DNA of 64,000 bases, from the NCBI GenBank assembly GCA_045837725.1, contig JBEWZL010000077.1, forward strand, positions 1 to 64,000, given 5' to 3'. This document shows, one piece after another, positions 48,944 to 62,133 of this stretch. A model generated the notes under the pieces. That model searched no databases. It was not told where the DNA came from and saw nothing but the letters and a program-made list of their open reading frames with translations. Numbering within the stretch: the stretch's first letter is position 1; each line of letters starts with the position of its first letter. The DNA is from Vermamoeba vermiformis. Taxonomy: Eukaryota > Tubulinea > Echinamoebida. Made by a program: the position numbers and the translations under genes.

Positions 48944-51900
48944 TTACTTATAGTTCGTTGATCGCACAATGACAGATAAGCCAAGTTGTTTCAATTTGGC
49001 AATCGTGTCTGGCTCGAACTTTCCATAAATGGCAATGCTGGTCATGCCTTCCAGACCGGTCAAATTTTTCATCGCTTTTTCATCGAGGACCAATGGCAAA
49101 TCGAACATGGTCACCATTTGCAGATTTTTGCAGCCCTTGATGAGTGTCGCTAACGCCGCTGGCACGTCTGAAATTTCCAAGCAGTGCGAGATATCCAACG
49201 ACTTCAATCTCGTGCAATATCTCGCTAATACTCCGATGGATTTGTTATCCACAAACGTAGATTTCAAGTGCAGATCTTCGACGGAGCTCAGTGCGTAGAG
49301 ATTTGCATCGGAGATAAGTGTGGCACTAATGTCCAAATAAGTCAATGCCTTGAGCTTGGAGAGGTACTTCAGGCCCGTGTTGCTGATTGATTTGCAGTAC
49401 GAGACACTGATCGATTGCAGCGTGGGCACTCGTTTGATGAGCTCTTTCAAACCATTGTCTAAAAATGGAAGGTCAAGGAAAGAGACCCACGATTAATAAA
49501 TTTTCGCAAAGTCTTACCGGTGATGGTTGAAATTCCATCGAGATAAATTTCACGCAACTTTTTGCAATTGTTCGCGATGATCAGTAGCGTCTTGTCTAAA
49601 TAAGGAAATTGTTAGAACGACTATGAGTGCCCACATATTTGACGTACCTGTAATTGTCGAGGCGTAAGACAGTTTGAGTGTCGATAGATTGGCACATTTG
49701 ACGGCCAGCTCGCTGATCACGTGATCATCCAAAGTGTCAAAACGTGTCAAATTGAGTGACACGATGGCACCACCGTTCTCAGCCACAAAGTACAAGTTGG
49801 CATTTTGAATGGCTTTGTGCTCGGACAGTCTCCGCGTGAATTCTTCTTCTTCCTTTTTTAGCAATGCTTTCGGACTGCTCCGCGTGGCAATCTCCGAATA
49901 TGCTCGCTCGCGTGTCGGTGAACTTTGCAACTGTTCTTCCGCTGGTCGACCATACGCATCGGCCTCGGAGTATTTCCGCACTGCAGGACTCGATGGAGTT
50001 TCTCCGCTGGTTCTATTTTTGTCTTTTTTCTTGTCTTTTTCTTTCTCTTTGTCTTTGGCTTTTTTGCGCATTGTCACGCCACGTGGGCTAGAAAATACGG
50101 GCTCGTTGGACGGCGGAGTATTGTCCGAACTTTTGGACATTGGAATGGCGTCAAAGTACGAGTGGCTATTTTTAGCTTCAATGCTGGAGACCAGTGACAC
50201 GTCATCGCTCGGCGGAGAAATAGATTGGCCCGACACGGACATTTTTCTTCGGACTTCTTCCGCGGACAATTCTTCGCCCAAACTGCGCCTTAAAATCGAT
50301 TTTGACGCGCCGAGACCACTATCGGAGGACCTTCCGAGATCTTCACTACTCGTCTTCTTTTGGAACAATCGACGTTTTGAACTCTTCCTCTTGGCCCGTT
50401 TAACTTGCGCTAATAATTCCGCAAAGTCAAAATTGGTGAAGTTCATGCTGGCCGGAGAAATTTGTTGCTTAATTCCGTCGTAAATGATCAAATCGAAGCA
50501 CGTCTGAAGGAAACTGACTGGCACTTGTTTTTGTGACTTGTTCAGCCGTGTGACGAGCTCTTTGATCTTGTCGATGCGATTGGTCTGTTTGTAGATCATC
50601 ACGGACTTGAGCAGAATTGTCGCATCGACCTCCGGTGACAGCAATGCTAAAAATAGAAATCGTCAGAAATCTCGTTCATGAAACAAAAAAGACTACATGC
50701 AATTGAAACATTCATAAAATTAGTAAAGAGGATCATAGGAGGTTGGAGATTTCCTTCCTTTTTAGGCAATGGGATTATTACCTTGTTCTTCGCAAGCCTT
50801 TGCAAACATTAAACGCAAATCTTCGCTACTGGGATTGACTCTGATGGACTTTTCAAACAGCTGAATGCTCTGCTGGAACATGCGCACGCGTTCATTGCGC
50901 TGTTGTTTGGAAATGTTGAGACCACTCAAGTGCAGCGCTTGAGCCTCGGCCAGTGTTACAATTGTCATGCGCTTCGTGCGAGATTGCAATCTCAGAGATA
51001 TCTGGCAGCACGAACACGAATTCCACGGGCTTTTCTTTCAATTCTTTTAACGACGTTTCTGACAGTTTGACACCTGCCAAATGCTAGAAACAAACCGGTT
51101 AGTATCCGCGTCAAAATGTCAAAGAGAAGATCCGCAAAAAAGTGTCAAAGTGTCAAACTGAAGCCTACCTCAACGCGCTGGAATAATCGCCAAAAGCCGA
51201 TGAAGGAGATGAACACTTTCAGTGAAATAGTTTTCATGCTGAGAATGTTGTAGAGGTTCATGTTTGACACTTGTTTCGAGTCATAGCAGCACGTGACAAT
51301 CTTGTTCGATTTGCACTCGCAGCAGAACTCGCGCAGCTTGGGCAGTTGTGACACTTGGTGCCCTTTGTCGATGTGACAGTTCTTGATGCACACTTGACAA
51401 ATTCCCTAATTTGGTAAAGTCGGTACATTAGTACCAGCAAAGTGCACATAAACGTACATAAGTTTCCCAATTTGGTAATTTGACAAGAGAGTGAATGAGC
51501 ACTTCAGCGAGCATTCTAAATAAGGAAATTACTTTCACGTACCTGAGGGTTAGTTATTCCGCAGGTGTTGCACTCATAAGCGAGCATGACGAGCAATTCG
51601 TTCTCAATTTTGCTCGTGGGACACACGTTGCTGAACAATGAAAATCCAACGAGTGAGGACGTGTCTTTTTTCTCGCGCGACAGTTCGTCGTTGGTCGGAA
51701 AATCAATAAACTGACGTTCTAATCTTTGCTGCAATTTCTCCCAGAACTGCGCGGACTGATCTTTTTTGGCCTCGTTGTTGCCGAGAATAAGATTGAATTC
51801 GTCTAAGATCACTTCTTTGTATACTTGTAGTGCCATCACCCTTTGAAAATAATATATTAACTCGGGCCATAATAAACTTGATAAAATGATGAAATTTCGA

Positions 51901-54900
51901 GGTCCAGATCCACGCACAAAAAACGAAAAGTGTATTTTGTAGTCTAAAATTATTGGTTTCCTTATTTGGTCCCAAAGCTCTGACGTACTTTTTGGTTCGT
52001 TTAGCGTCTCTCAAGACTTCTCGCAAATGATTTTTGATGGCTCGCGCAGTCATTTCTAACAGCAAGAATTGTCGCAAATAACTCGATTTGATGTGCTTGC
52101 GAATCACTGCCAAGTACCTAATATGGAAAAAAATACATTAACATCGCTCTAATAAACATAAAATTTGAAGTTTTTGGTGCAGATTAATAATTTGCATGTG
52201 AAAGCAAGTGGTCTTGTAATATCTTTGGTGAATGAATGAAGTAGTGAGAGGTACCTGACATTAATTCCAGCGCGGTGAATGAGATCGATGAATTCATCAG
52301 GGTCAATCGTGTCCGTGAACAAATACTCCTCGAGACTCTTAGCGAACTCAGGGATAGTTCGTTCGAGCAAGAATTCAGTGGCCTCGGCGATGTCTGTCGC
52401 GTGATCGATACGCGCTGGTTCACACGTGTCAAACATCGAACACGAGTCTAAAATAGTAATGTTGGTTAGACTTGAAGAACTCGGATCGTGAAAAGAATTG
52501 CAAAGTTTGACAGTAAATCTAATTGGATTGATGTGCCACGTGATTGTAGTTTTCAGTGAATGAGACAACAACGTACCAGAACTCAATGGCTTGGCATAAC
52601 CCTTGACAAATTCAGGTCTAAACATATTGTAGAAGATACTGCGCGTGTAATTTTTTTCTTTTTCCTTATCAGGATATGTTGGTGGCATCAGTCGTGCGAA
52701 ATCTACCACGTAAAATCTTCCGTCTTTACCGATGTGCCCCTCTGCAGGAAAAAATTAAGTTAATACGAGAAAGATTTTTTTCAGTGAAAGATTGGTTCAG
52801 TGAAAATAGATTTTTCGTACCAATATCAGCAGGCAAAGCCAATAACTTTGCAGTCGCTTTGTTTACACCAGCAATGTGGGGTTGAAGATTCAACTTGTGG
52901 CCCAACTACGTCATGCAAAATTAATATCGATGGACATGCCTAAATATAGTAATGTCGCATCCTATTACCTGTTCCATCAATTTGTTTTTGTCGCTGTTGT
53001 CGCAGTGCACTGTTTTACCCGCGTCACATGACCCGTACGCAATTGTTTTTTTATCGATCGGCAGCAACGATACAGCGACCAATCTGAAGCCCAAATAGTC
53101 AATCTAAATATGGCAATGTTAATTACATCCTATTAATAGGCTTCGTGATGGTCGGTACTTACGATGGTTAATAGCGGCACGAATATTCCAGGGATTTGTG
53201 AATCGAACACTTGAGTCCAGCCAATCAACTCATGATTTGCAGACTAAAGATTAAATATTAATATTAAATCATAATAATACATATTTGACTAACTAAATGG
53301 AAGGAATAAATTTGTCGCAAATGCGGATCTTGCAATAAATTTATACCTTCATGGCGGCTTCATCACTACCATAAATATCCGCCCAATCAATGGCAAATTT
53401 GAATAAAATTCCGTTGTACAGAAATTTCTCTCCTCCTGCCTTGCCGCCAACATTTTTCAACGGTTTAATCGTGCGATATTTTTCTGGCAGAAACACTTCT
53501 GAAATAATAATCTTGCCGAACATCTTGGCTGTAAAAATACAATTAATATTTGCACATAGTATAATATTGCTTTGAAAGACTGGCATGGTAAGCGGATCCA
53601 GATCAAATAATAAGCTTTCAAAAAAAATTAATAATTTACGTAGCTTCATTATAATATAATAATATTTTTTAATTATATGAAAATAGTATATCCTTCGTTC
53701 AATATAATATCTATAACGCCTTTAAGGTAACTCTTTTTCAGGTTTTTTTTGTAAGGAAGTACGTACCAGTCTGTTCAAAGTTCTGCGCAATGGAGGCAAT
53801 TTGTTTGTACTTGGTCAATTGCTGCTCTAACGTCGCTTCAGGCAGTTCCATGCACTCTTGAAATTGTTTGTTCCAATTCTTCGGCTCACCAATCTCTTGC
53901 AAGTTGTAGTCGTGCAGTTGAACTTGTCGCATGAACTGTTGAAAATCTTTGACCAAATTGAGCACGTTGTCTTTTAATTTGTAATCGTGTGCGTCATTGG
54001 CCAAGTTCATCAGCGAGTCGGTGAATTGGTTGCCTTTTTTGGAAAAATATTCGTTAATTAAAAGAGGACGCTGACAGTCTTAAATAATATGTATTATTAT
54101 TTTCCTTATTTGGAACTCCGGTTTTGTAATAAAAGAAAATAATCTCGGCAAAATAAAGATACGAATTCGTATCTTTATTATATTTGTACGAAATATAAAG
54201 AAATTAGGCTTAATGTATATGAGGTAATAATTGCGTGTTTTAATTAGGGTAATTAATCTCGAGGGTAATTTCAATGGAGATTGTTCCCAAAGTTTTGGCG
54301 CGAAAATTTCAAAACGCGATCTGTATCCGATAAAGATTACGTACCTGCGGTGATAACTAGATTGGTGCATTCTTGATGCGTAGTAGCAGATATAGTCGCT
54401 TTTTTGCTAATTTGAGGACTCGCTGGTTTGCTGTCGGGTTGTGGCCCGAGCTAATCCGTACAAAATCCGATTAGAATTCCATTTCATAATTTTAATATTG
54501 TTAATATAATCCGAATAATTATGTTATTCAATGATTTCGAGCAGATCTGGCCCGCAAAATTAATTAATATTTGAAATTGATTGAATTACTTACCAATTCA
54601 TATAAACTCGTTCTTCTATTCTTTGACTTGCCTTTCTTCGACTGCAGCGCATGTAATACATTCAATTTGCCAGAAGAATTATGTCTTTCGGGCGTATTAA
54701 ATTGAAGAGCGGCAAAATGGGTCGGAGATGTAGGCAACGAATCTGTTGTTATTGAAGGTGGCGGCGGAAGAATCATTGGAGACGATTCTACGGTGGGAAT
54801 TACATTAGGACTATTTAATATGCTATTTTCCTGCGGCGAGAAATAAGCCCAAGAAAAGGATCTGATCTCCATTGAACTTTCGTCATCTGATTCTTCGCTG

Positions 54901-54914
54901 GCTAGATTCATCAT
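48944..54914 (-). CDS. CLU-like protein with UBR-type zinc finger, TPR-like and LRR regions
   Basis: A gene of more than 18 exons, ATG 54914 (MMNLASEESDDESS). The N-terminus is Ser/Pro-rich. From about 54010 to 51900 it resembles the CLU/Tif31 central domain: FLYNGILFKFAIDWADIYG, RFYVVDFARLMPPTYPD-like, FVKGYAKPLSSG, ATEFLLERTIPEFAKSLEEY, FIDLIHRAGINVRYLSLL and EMTARAIKNHLREVL. Next (51575-51290) is a cysteine/histidine cluster, CNTCGITNPQ joined to GICQVCIKNCHIDKGHQV and FCCECK, the pattern of a UBR-box zinc finger. A TPR-like helix pair follows (MFQQSIQLFEKSIRVNPSSE), then a Ser/Lys-rich linker, then leucine-rich repeats (TLQSISVSYCKSISNTGLK; LKSLDISHCLEIS) to 48944. CLU proteins act in mitochondrial distribution and mRNA handling. 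The added parts suggest recognition of a further partner. Confidence 0.75.
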
Positions 54915-55104
54915 CGTCTTTATCTACATTAACATCACTGAAAGATGATATATAAGTAGGTCTGGGCCTTATATGGTCGTTCTCCATCGTTTCGTTGCAA
55001 AAATGATTTTGGATCATTCCGCGGATCAATTTCAAACTTTTGAACGAAGATTACGACCACATCAGCATTAAGAATAGACTTGATATGATTCTTTAATAGC
55101 TAAG
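54915..55104. promoter_or_regulatory. Short divergent promoter region (CLU-like gene and MBOAT gene)
   Basis: 190 bp between two divergent start codons, so the promoters must overlap or be shared. AT-rich; no clear TATA or known sites picked out. Confidence 0.45.
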
Positions 55105-57845
55105 ATGAGCCAGTCTTCGTCTTCTGCAGCTTTTTACGTCGACAACAAGATTCGACGAGGCGCTTACGCCATTGTATTTATTTTCTTAATTTTTATTTTA
55201 AATGATTTGTATAAACTATCGTTAGGTAAGTTGCATATGCATCGAAAAAGTATCAGATTATTTTAATGGGCAAAGAAATTTTTTGGGTGCATTTTCCGTG
55301 CTAGATGTGCCACTTTCCTCTGACAAGGCTTCGCTTAATTTACAAATATTTTTAATGCTGCTACTGATTATTAATTAATGAATATTAGAATATGGTGATG
55401 GTTGGAGAGGTGTCACGAACGGATGGCTCGGAAATAGATTGATGGTAATTAAATCTTCAATAATTTCGATCTTATTTTAAATAAACTAGCTAATTCGTGG
55501 CACATTTATAGGATCAATCGGACATACAATACAGGTAAAAAAAGATTTTGATCAAAAAATCAATAATAATCATTCTGTCACCTTCTATTCAAGTCGCTCA
55601 TATCGCCATTAATACTAATTATTTTAATAACAGAAATTGGCGCACAAATTTTCCGCTGCTGGTTGGCGCGCTAGTGGTATACGTCGCCTTGAGCAATTTC
55701 GTGCGCAAATATACGCATTATAAGAACTTGATAAAGGTAACGCGAAAATAATATCGGTATTTAGTTATAATATGCCTGTAATTTTAAATTAATTACGGCT
55801 TGATCTGGCTTAGATCTCGGTATAAGTTTATTTCAAATTCTTGCTTCAATCTTAAGGCTATAGTCTACAATAGACATAATTATAGTATAAATGTATCTGC
55901 ACTAACATTTTCTTACAAATTAGTTCCATTTCATCGCTGGATTAATCATCCAGTTCGTGCTTCACGGAACGACGCTGATCTGGCCACTCATGTTCATCCT
56001 CATTAGTTATTCCGTCACCAAGGCCACTGAACTCATCATCGAACGCTTACAAATAGAAAGAGTATTTCCGTTCGTGAAAACTAGCTCAGTGCCATTCATT
56101 CTAGCGTGGGTGCTAAATTTAGCTTTTTTGCTTTTCGTGCAATACTACGGAAAGTTTCCGAAGTTTTTTGTGCTTTATCCGTGCAATTTAACTGCAATTT
56201 TGGACGGGTACAGCGGAATAATGGAGTGGGAGACGTACTTCAAAATGACTTTTCTCCGATTGGTCAGTTTTGCCTTCGACTATTTTTGGGCCAATACTAT
56301 AAAGGTAATATATTATGCGCAGATATGGCATTTTAAGCCATTTAATAGAACACAAATCATCGTTCAATTTGAGATCTGGATCGAGCTCACGATTTTTCCT
56401 TTTTAGGATTCATCAGCGGAAGATTTCGGTGAATTTGCAGTTCTTCAAGAGAGTGATCATCCACTGGACAATTACAATGTGATTAATTTTCTCGCGTATG
56501 TGTTTTACTTCCCGCTGTACATTGCTGGTCCGATCACCACTTTCAACGCATTTTTGGCCAATGTAAGTTTATCCTCATAACTATAACTCTTATATATTTA
56601 TTATAACCGACACCTATATTAAAATCATATCTTACGATCTTTTGATTATACATTACCAGCCGAGACATTTGCTGACAAAGTAGCAGATCCGCAACCATTT
56701 TTCAGCAAATTTACCGTAATTTCGCTCGATAGCAAATATCTTAGAATTCTATTTTTAGATCAAAAAGAGACAGTCCATGGTGTCTAACAATGACAGCCTT
56801 CGACTACTGTTCCAATCATTTATCTACATGCTCGCACTTGAAATTGTCTTGCACTTTAACTATGGCTATGCATTTAACGAACACAAATTATGGAACAGGT
56901 AAATTACATTAAATAGCTTGTAAATACTGAGGCTCAGATGCATCCAGTTTCGAGGATCTGACTGAGTTAAGTTAATCATCTTTGAGTGTCTATGTTAATA
57001 TTTCTATTATAATAGAGAAGCACATGAGGCCATTCAACCATATCAAGCAGCTATAATGGGCTATTGGACATTGAATTTCATGTACATGAAGTTCTTGATC
57101 ATTTGGCGATTCTTCCGCTGTGCCGCGCTGTTGGACGGAATATTTGTGCCCGAGAATATGATTAAATGCATTAATAGAGGTGTTACATTCAGCTTCTTTT
57201 GGCGGTACGTTTTATTACCATAAAAGGAAATTCATTGTAATGACTAATTCCGCAACCAGATCTTGGCATAGAAGCCTTTATTTATGGATTATAAGACATT
57301 TATATCTTCCACTTGGTGGTAAAAAGCGACCTTTGGTGGCATTAGTCGTGTTCACCTTCATAGCTGTATGGCACGATCTCAACTGGAACTGGGTACGCAG
57401 ATCTGCATTAAACTTTATTCAACTCGATACTAAATGTAATATAGGGCATGTGGGCTATATTAAATATCATCGGAACCGTCATAGAAAAGACTTTCATTAA
57501 CGTCGGAGGAAAATTGAAATTCGTACGTTACATCCAACTTCTTTCATGATTTGCTTAACGCTATTCAATTAGATTCAAGATCTGAAGCCAACCCTTCAAT
57601 ATAAGATCGGCGTTACTATCCTCGCCACGATTAATCTATTTTGGCTTATCCTCGCTAATCTTGCCATCCAAGACGGACTGAGAATTTTTGAATTTACGAG
57701 AAATGCGTTTACGGGCGATGGAGGTCAGCGAATTTTGCTTAGTATTTTCGTTAATGACTAATATTTTGTAACAGGTTGGTTATCAGTCATTGGCTCAATC
57801 ATATTTTTGACTCCAATTGCGTTTGTTTCCATAACAAGCGATTGA
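55105..57845 (+). CDS. MBOAT acyltransferase, GUP1/HHAT-like
   Basis: About ten exons, ATG 55105 ([16 protein letters not shown]). A polytopic membrane protein of roughly 11 helices. The conserved core reads [31 protein letters not shown] and [13 protein letters not shown], where the WHD His is the family's active-site histidine. [20 protein letters not shown] is the second signature. GUP1 in yeast remodels GPI-anchor lipids, and HHAT palmitoylates Hedgehog; the RSWH and WHD spacing is closer to GUP1-type proteins. It would act in the ER membrane with acyl-CoA as donor. The window also has a candidate GPI-anchored protein (8283-11182), a plausible kind of substrate but not a genetic link. Confidence 0.85.
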
Positions 57846-58264
57846 CGCACCGATCATACTGAAATTTCATAACGCGACAGAACAAAAACCTGGCATTCAA
57901 TAGGTCACATTATGCCATGGTAGTTAAATGAAAGGGCTGAAGTTACCTTTGAATGGTTCGACTTTGACTCGCCACGAACCACGAACCGAGCAAGTCCCTT
58001 GAAGAAACAATTAAATTGTAACTTGTTGCAATTGGAACTAAAGTTACTGTTGGCCATCAAGATTCATCGCTTGGAAAAAGGGGCTGAAGATCCGGGAAGG
58101 GATCTGCCGGAGAAATGGAGTTGGATAATTGCGAAAGAATTCCAAAAATCATTTATATTTAAAATAACTGCGTGGACACCAAGATTACGCAAACAGAAGC
58201 GACTAAGTTGGTTAGTTGACGAAGGTGTCTTTGTGTTTCAATTCGCAACTGTTACCATTTTTGA
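57846..58264. other. Convergent intergenic region
   Basis: About 420 bp between the MBOAT gene and the first SNF2 gene. A frame at 57999-58268 has no ATG and no family resemblance. Near 58265-58300 lies a TTATTG-rich simple repeat that is the coding end of the SNF2 gene on the other strand (Asn codons). Confidence 0.5.
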
Positions 58265-61200
58265 TTAATTATTATTGTTAGTATTATTGTTATTGTTATC
58301 CAAGTTGAGGGCACTGCCAGCACGACTTAGGAGTTGTTGACTGGAAGCAAGACTCGATGAACGAGCGAGCAACGGTCGATTGGCATTGTTGTTGTTCGCT
58401 GCTTTGATGGCACATCAGTAATTGAAAACAAAGACACGAAAAGTCGATTTGACTCACTTCTTCCTGATGACTTGTTGCGTGTGTACAGCTCTTCTTCGAC
58501 ACTGTCACGCACAACAAAGCGAACAAGATGCACTTTCTGATCTTGTCCTTGTCGATGTGCACGACCCAGTGCTTGCATCTCGTACGCTCGTGCTTCTTCA
58601 ATGCTGCCTTGCATAGGGTCAACGAGCACAACGTAGTTGGCTTCGATCAAATTCGTTCCTGCTGCTGAGTTTCCCAACGACATCAACAGCACTTTGACGT
58701 TGTCTTGTTTGAACTGTGCGAGCTTCTTCGTCTTCTGAATGACATTGCTGATTGATCGTTCATTAGGACACATGAAAGCGAAACAATATGACATTACGTA
58801 CCCTTCCAAGTGCACAGCAGTGATTCCAGCCTTGTGCAGTACTCGATGGATCTTTGTCAAATAATCCGAGAACTACGATTCAGAGCTTAATTAATTGATG
58901 CAAAGTTATCAAGTAGTACGGTGCCTTTTACCTTTGAGAACAAGATAAATCTGTTGTTCTCGTCTTCTTCAAAGCTGTCATTGAGCCAGTTGATCAATCG
59001 TGCCATTTTGCTGCCGTAGTTGTTGACCAAAGAGAGCTCTTGAACCACTGTCGGTTCAGTGATGTTTTTGCCGTCCAACACCTTTTCAACGTTTGTCCAT
59101 TTGGTGATCCTGGCATTGAGCACTCGGATAGTAGCCTCGTTCGTGTTGATGTTTTCCTTGACCCACCAATTTTTCTCCATATTGTTAATGCGAAGTTGCC
59201 AGTTAGCGTTTTGTTTTACCAAATTCTCTCGCTGTACTTTTGCATCCTCGATATTTTTGGAGGCGACACCATCAAGACTCAAGTTGTACGGAATTACTCC
59301 GGAGCACAATTCCAGGTTCGAGTCCGGCGTTCCCTCTTTTAAAGTAAAAACTTGTTAGCCCAACATTGCCGTTAACTTATTGTTCTGCGCATTCAAATTC
59401 ATTCAATGATTTTTCGGCGACTTGTTGCGCCTCTCCCGACCTCCCTAGGCACGCATCTATATCAGCCCCATATGGAAGAATGCCATTGGGGAGCTCCAGG
59501 TATGTTATTAGGAAAGTCCCCGTGATATGGGGCGCGGAGAGGGAATTTCGGTTGTTAGTGCGAAAAAATTGCGTTGTATGAATTTGAATGCGCAGAACAA
59601 TAACGAAGAATCTTACCCGAATGCAACAATCGTTCAATAGGATGGAAGTCGACATAAACCAAGTCTTCTTCGTAGTCAGGTACTTTGTATTCTTCACCAA
59701 CACTCTCTTTGATGTTTCTCCATATCAAGTTGTTGTAGATAAGGTCATTTTCGACCCACCTGTAAAAGCAAAGTGAATATCAAGTCAATCATTGTATTCA
59801 ATGTTGCAGCACTCACGCTTCGTATTTTTCACCGAGTGAGTCTTCGTGTTCAGTTGAATCGTCCCAAATCTCCAAGAACCGCTTTGCTGCGTCGAATAAA
59901 TCCCTAGTGATCGCGTTAGAAGATACATATAGGGCAGACTATTGGTATTGACTTACAGCGAAGGGAAAGGTGTTGCACTCACGTACCAAGCGTATGACTT
60001 TGGGATATAAGTAATGCAATCTACCCGAAAGAACGAAGTTAATTACAATGAAGCGCTCATAAGTGACACTTACCTGTCAAAAACGGATCATTGAACACTT
60101 CGTGGGCTTCATCAACAATAACACGCATCCAATTAAAGTTATCGAGGACAGGACCAATCGTTTGGAATTTCATCTCACTGTTTTTGACCTCTTCCAAGTA
60201 TTCTTTGACGAGTCGTGAGCGTTTTGGCAGCATCGGTCGGTTCACTGCAACTTTCTTTTTGCCGCAGCCAAGCGTGAAGTAGTTTTTGTTCTTGAACATT
60301 GCTGACGTCACAATAACGAAGGCTAAACTGGAAGGGTCAGTCCTGATTGGTTAAAAATACTCAATCTCGCTTACCAGCTTCGATGAAGTCTTGATAAGTG
60401 GTGTTGTTGAAGTCATCGATCGTGGCGTAAATAATGACTTTAAGGTCCGTGTACTTGATGATCTCATCTGCCCATTGTTTGGCGAGGTGATTCGGGCACA
60501 CAACTGCAGAACAGTTAGACATGTACGATGCGATAACCTGCTACGAACCTAGTGTTGCTCTTGTGTTGATTAATCCGCTCTCATTGTATTCTGGCAGCTT
60601 CTCCCGAGCATTTCCAAGTGTCAACAACGACAAACCAATCACTGTCAAGCACAGTTATTACCATAAAAGGAAATGTTGTGCTATATGAGAATGACAGAGT
60701 TAATAATACAATGACTTACGTTCAAGAGTCTTGCCAAGACCGACTGCATCTGCAAGCACTCCTCCTTTGGCTTTGATCCCGCCGTAAAAATCTTCCATCT
60801 TACTCGCTGGAACGAGTTTCATCGAGTGCAGATCCAACATGACACTTTTCTCCGAGTGCTTCCACGGAACCAAGTCACAGTACTTCAGCTCTACCAGCAT
60901 TATATTGGTTAACTAAACTACACAATCATTTCTTGCAGTATTTGTTTACCTTTATCCGAGTCTTTTTCGATGGCATTCATCCAATTTATCGCGTCAAGTT
61001 GATAGCGATGAAATTTGAATCCGTCTTTCAACCCTTTCGGCTCTTCTACTTGCGCTGGAATCTAATATCGAAGGTGAGAGTGAATGTTTGAATATACAAC
61101 AGAGTTGGACTTACGAAGGGATGCATCGACTTTTTGATTTCTAAAAACTTTTTGTTCTCCTTTTCGAGGAAACCCAAAATCTGTGTTTCTTGGAATTTCA

Positions 61201-62133
61201 CGATGACTTCCTCCAGTTCGATTGGTTTGCCTTCCTGCACGGCACTCTCAATCCTGTAACTCAAGTCAGTATAAACCTCCGTCAACTTATTAATACTAAC
61301 GCTTTAGGGTTGATTTGAAATTCTATCTTGAATGACCGTGATGAACCATTGTGAGGCACAGGTCGAACTTCGAATCTGCATTGGTCAGAATTCAATTCGC
61401 TTTCGAATACGGATCGTCCTGCAACGCGATACACGTCTTCCAATATTGGGCAGTTCAAAGGCCTCTTAAGATTATTAGATCCCCTATCGTAGAATTTTCC
61501 GCTGTTGTGCATCATAAATTGCAGATCTACGAGAATTTCATTGTTTGGGCTGCAAAATATCATCTGGATCCAACCGTTGGATTAATAAACCGCGAACAAT
61601 GGATTATCAAAACACATACCGAGTATTGCGTAAATATGCCATAGTTATTTTTGCAAACATATGCGCCATCGATTAGTTTGATAACAAAAGTGAATCTGGA
61701 ATTTTCATCTGCTAGAAGCTGTAGGAACCCCTTGTCGTTATAACGTTCTTTTCAATAAAACATTATTATTGAATGCACTGCCGTAGAATATTTTACAGAT
61801 CCAGATTATTTTTTGTAAATTAAATAAAATTAACAATAGAATACTAACCGTATTCAATAACCTTCCAAGGTTCCTCTAAAAATTATTTTATTAATTTTTA
61901 AAGAATAACTAATGGAAAGAGAAAGTTAACGTACTTGATTTCGTGTCAAGAAACACAAAGCTTGACTGGAACGAATAAGGTAGCATGATATTCGCAAAAC
62001 TAACGGAAATCCAAGCATTTTGTGAGGCGTCAGTTTCAGGGGCACTCGCATCTGCGATCTTTTTTTTCTTTTTTGGTTGTTCGACAATTTCTTTGTCAAC
62101 GGACTCGAGGTTTCTTTTTTTAGCTCTGCTCAT
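58265..62133 (-). CDS. SNF2-family ATPase/helicase, copy 1
   Basis: About 12 exons on the minus strand, ATG 62133 (MSRAKKRNLES, followed by a KKKKK-type nuclear-localisation-like run). The Q-motif region is FHRYQLDAINWM. Motif I is GGVLADAVGLGKTLE (Walker A, 60750-60715). Motif II is VDEAHEVFND (DEAH, about 60105). RFILFSKVKGT and the exons near 58870-58470 (VLLMSLGNSAAGTNLIEANY, VLVDPMQGSIEEARAYEMQA, LGRAHRQGQDQKVHLVRFVV) are helicase motifs IV to VI. It is most like Rad5/Rad16-type SNF2 translocases, but I see no RING finger. The C-terminal tail is Ser/Asn-rich (ARSSSLASSQQLLSRAGSA). A 225-bp MITE sits in one of its introns. It would remodel chromatin or DNA-protein complexes using ATP. Confidence 0.85.
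59378..59602. mobile_element. 225-bp MITE with 25-bp perfect terminal inverted repeats
   Basis: The left end 59378-59402 begins TATTGTTCTGCGCATTCAAA and the right end 59578-59602 is its exact reverse complement, ending GCGCAGAACAATA. Each end carries a TA, which fits the TA target duplication of Tc1/mariner-type elements. Further internal inverted segments (near 59460 and 59530, GCCCCATAT/ATATGGGG) let it fold back. There is no coding capacity. It lies within an intron of SNF2 copy 1, just past the donor side, so insertion should be harmless. No second copy was seen in the window. Confidence 0.85.

Noticed and set aside
49809-50483. Long plus-strand open frame (224 codons)
   Set aside because: It lies opposite a Ser/Lys-rich exon of the CLU-UBR-LRR gene. 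The minus frame has the domain context and splice sites, so the plus frame is a shadow.
57999-58268. Plus-strand frame of 89 codons between the MBOAT and SNF2 genes
   Set aside because: No ATG start, no recognised motif, and its end overlaps the Asn-rich coding end of the SNF2 gene.
59366-59703. Open frames on both strands within the SNF2 gene
   Set aside because: They are created by the MITE and flanking intron; the real exons lie to either side.
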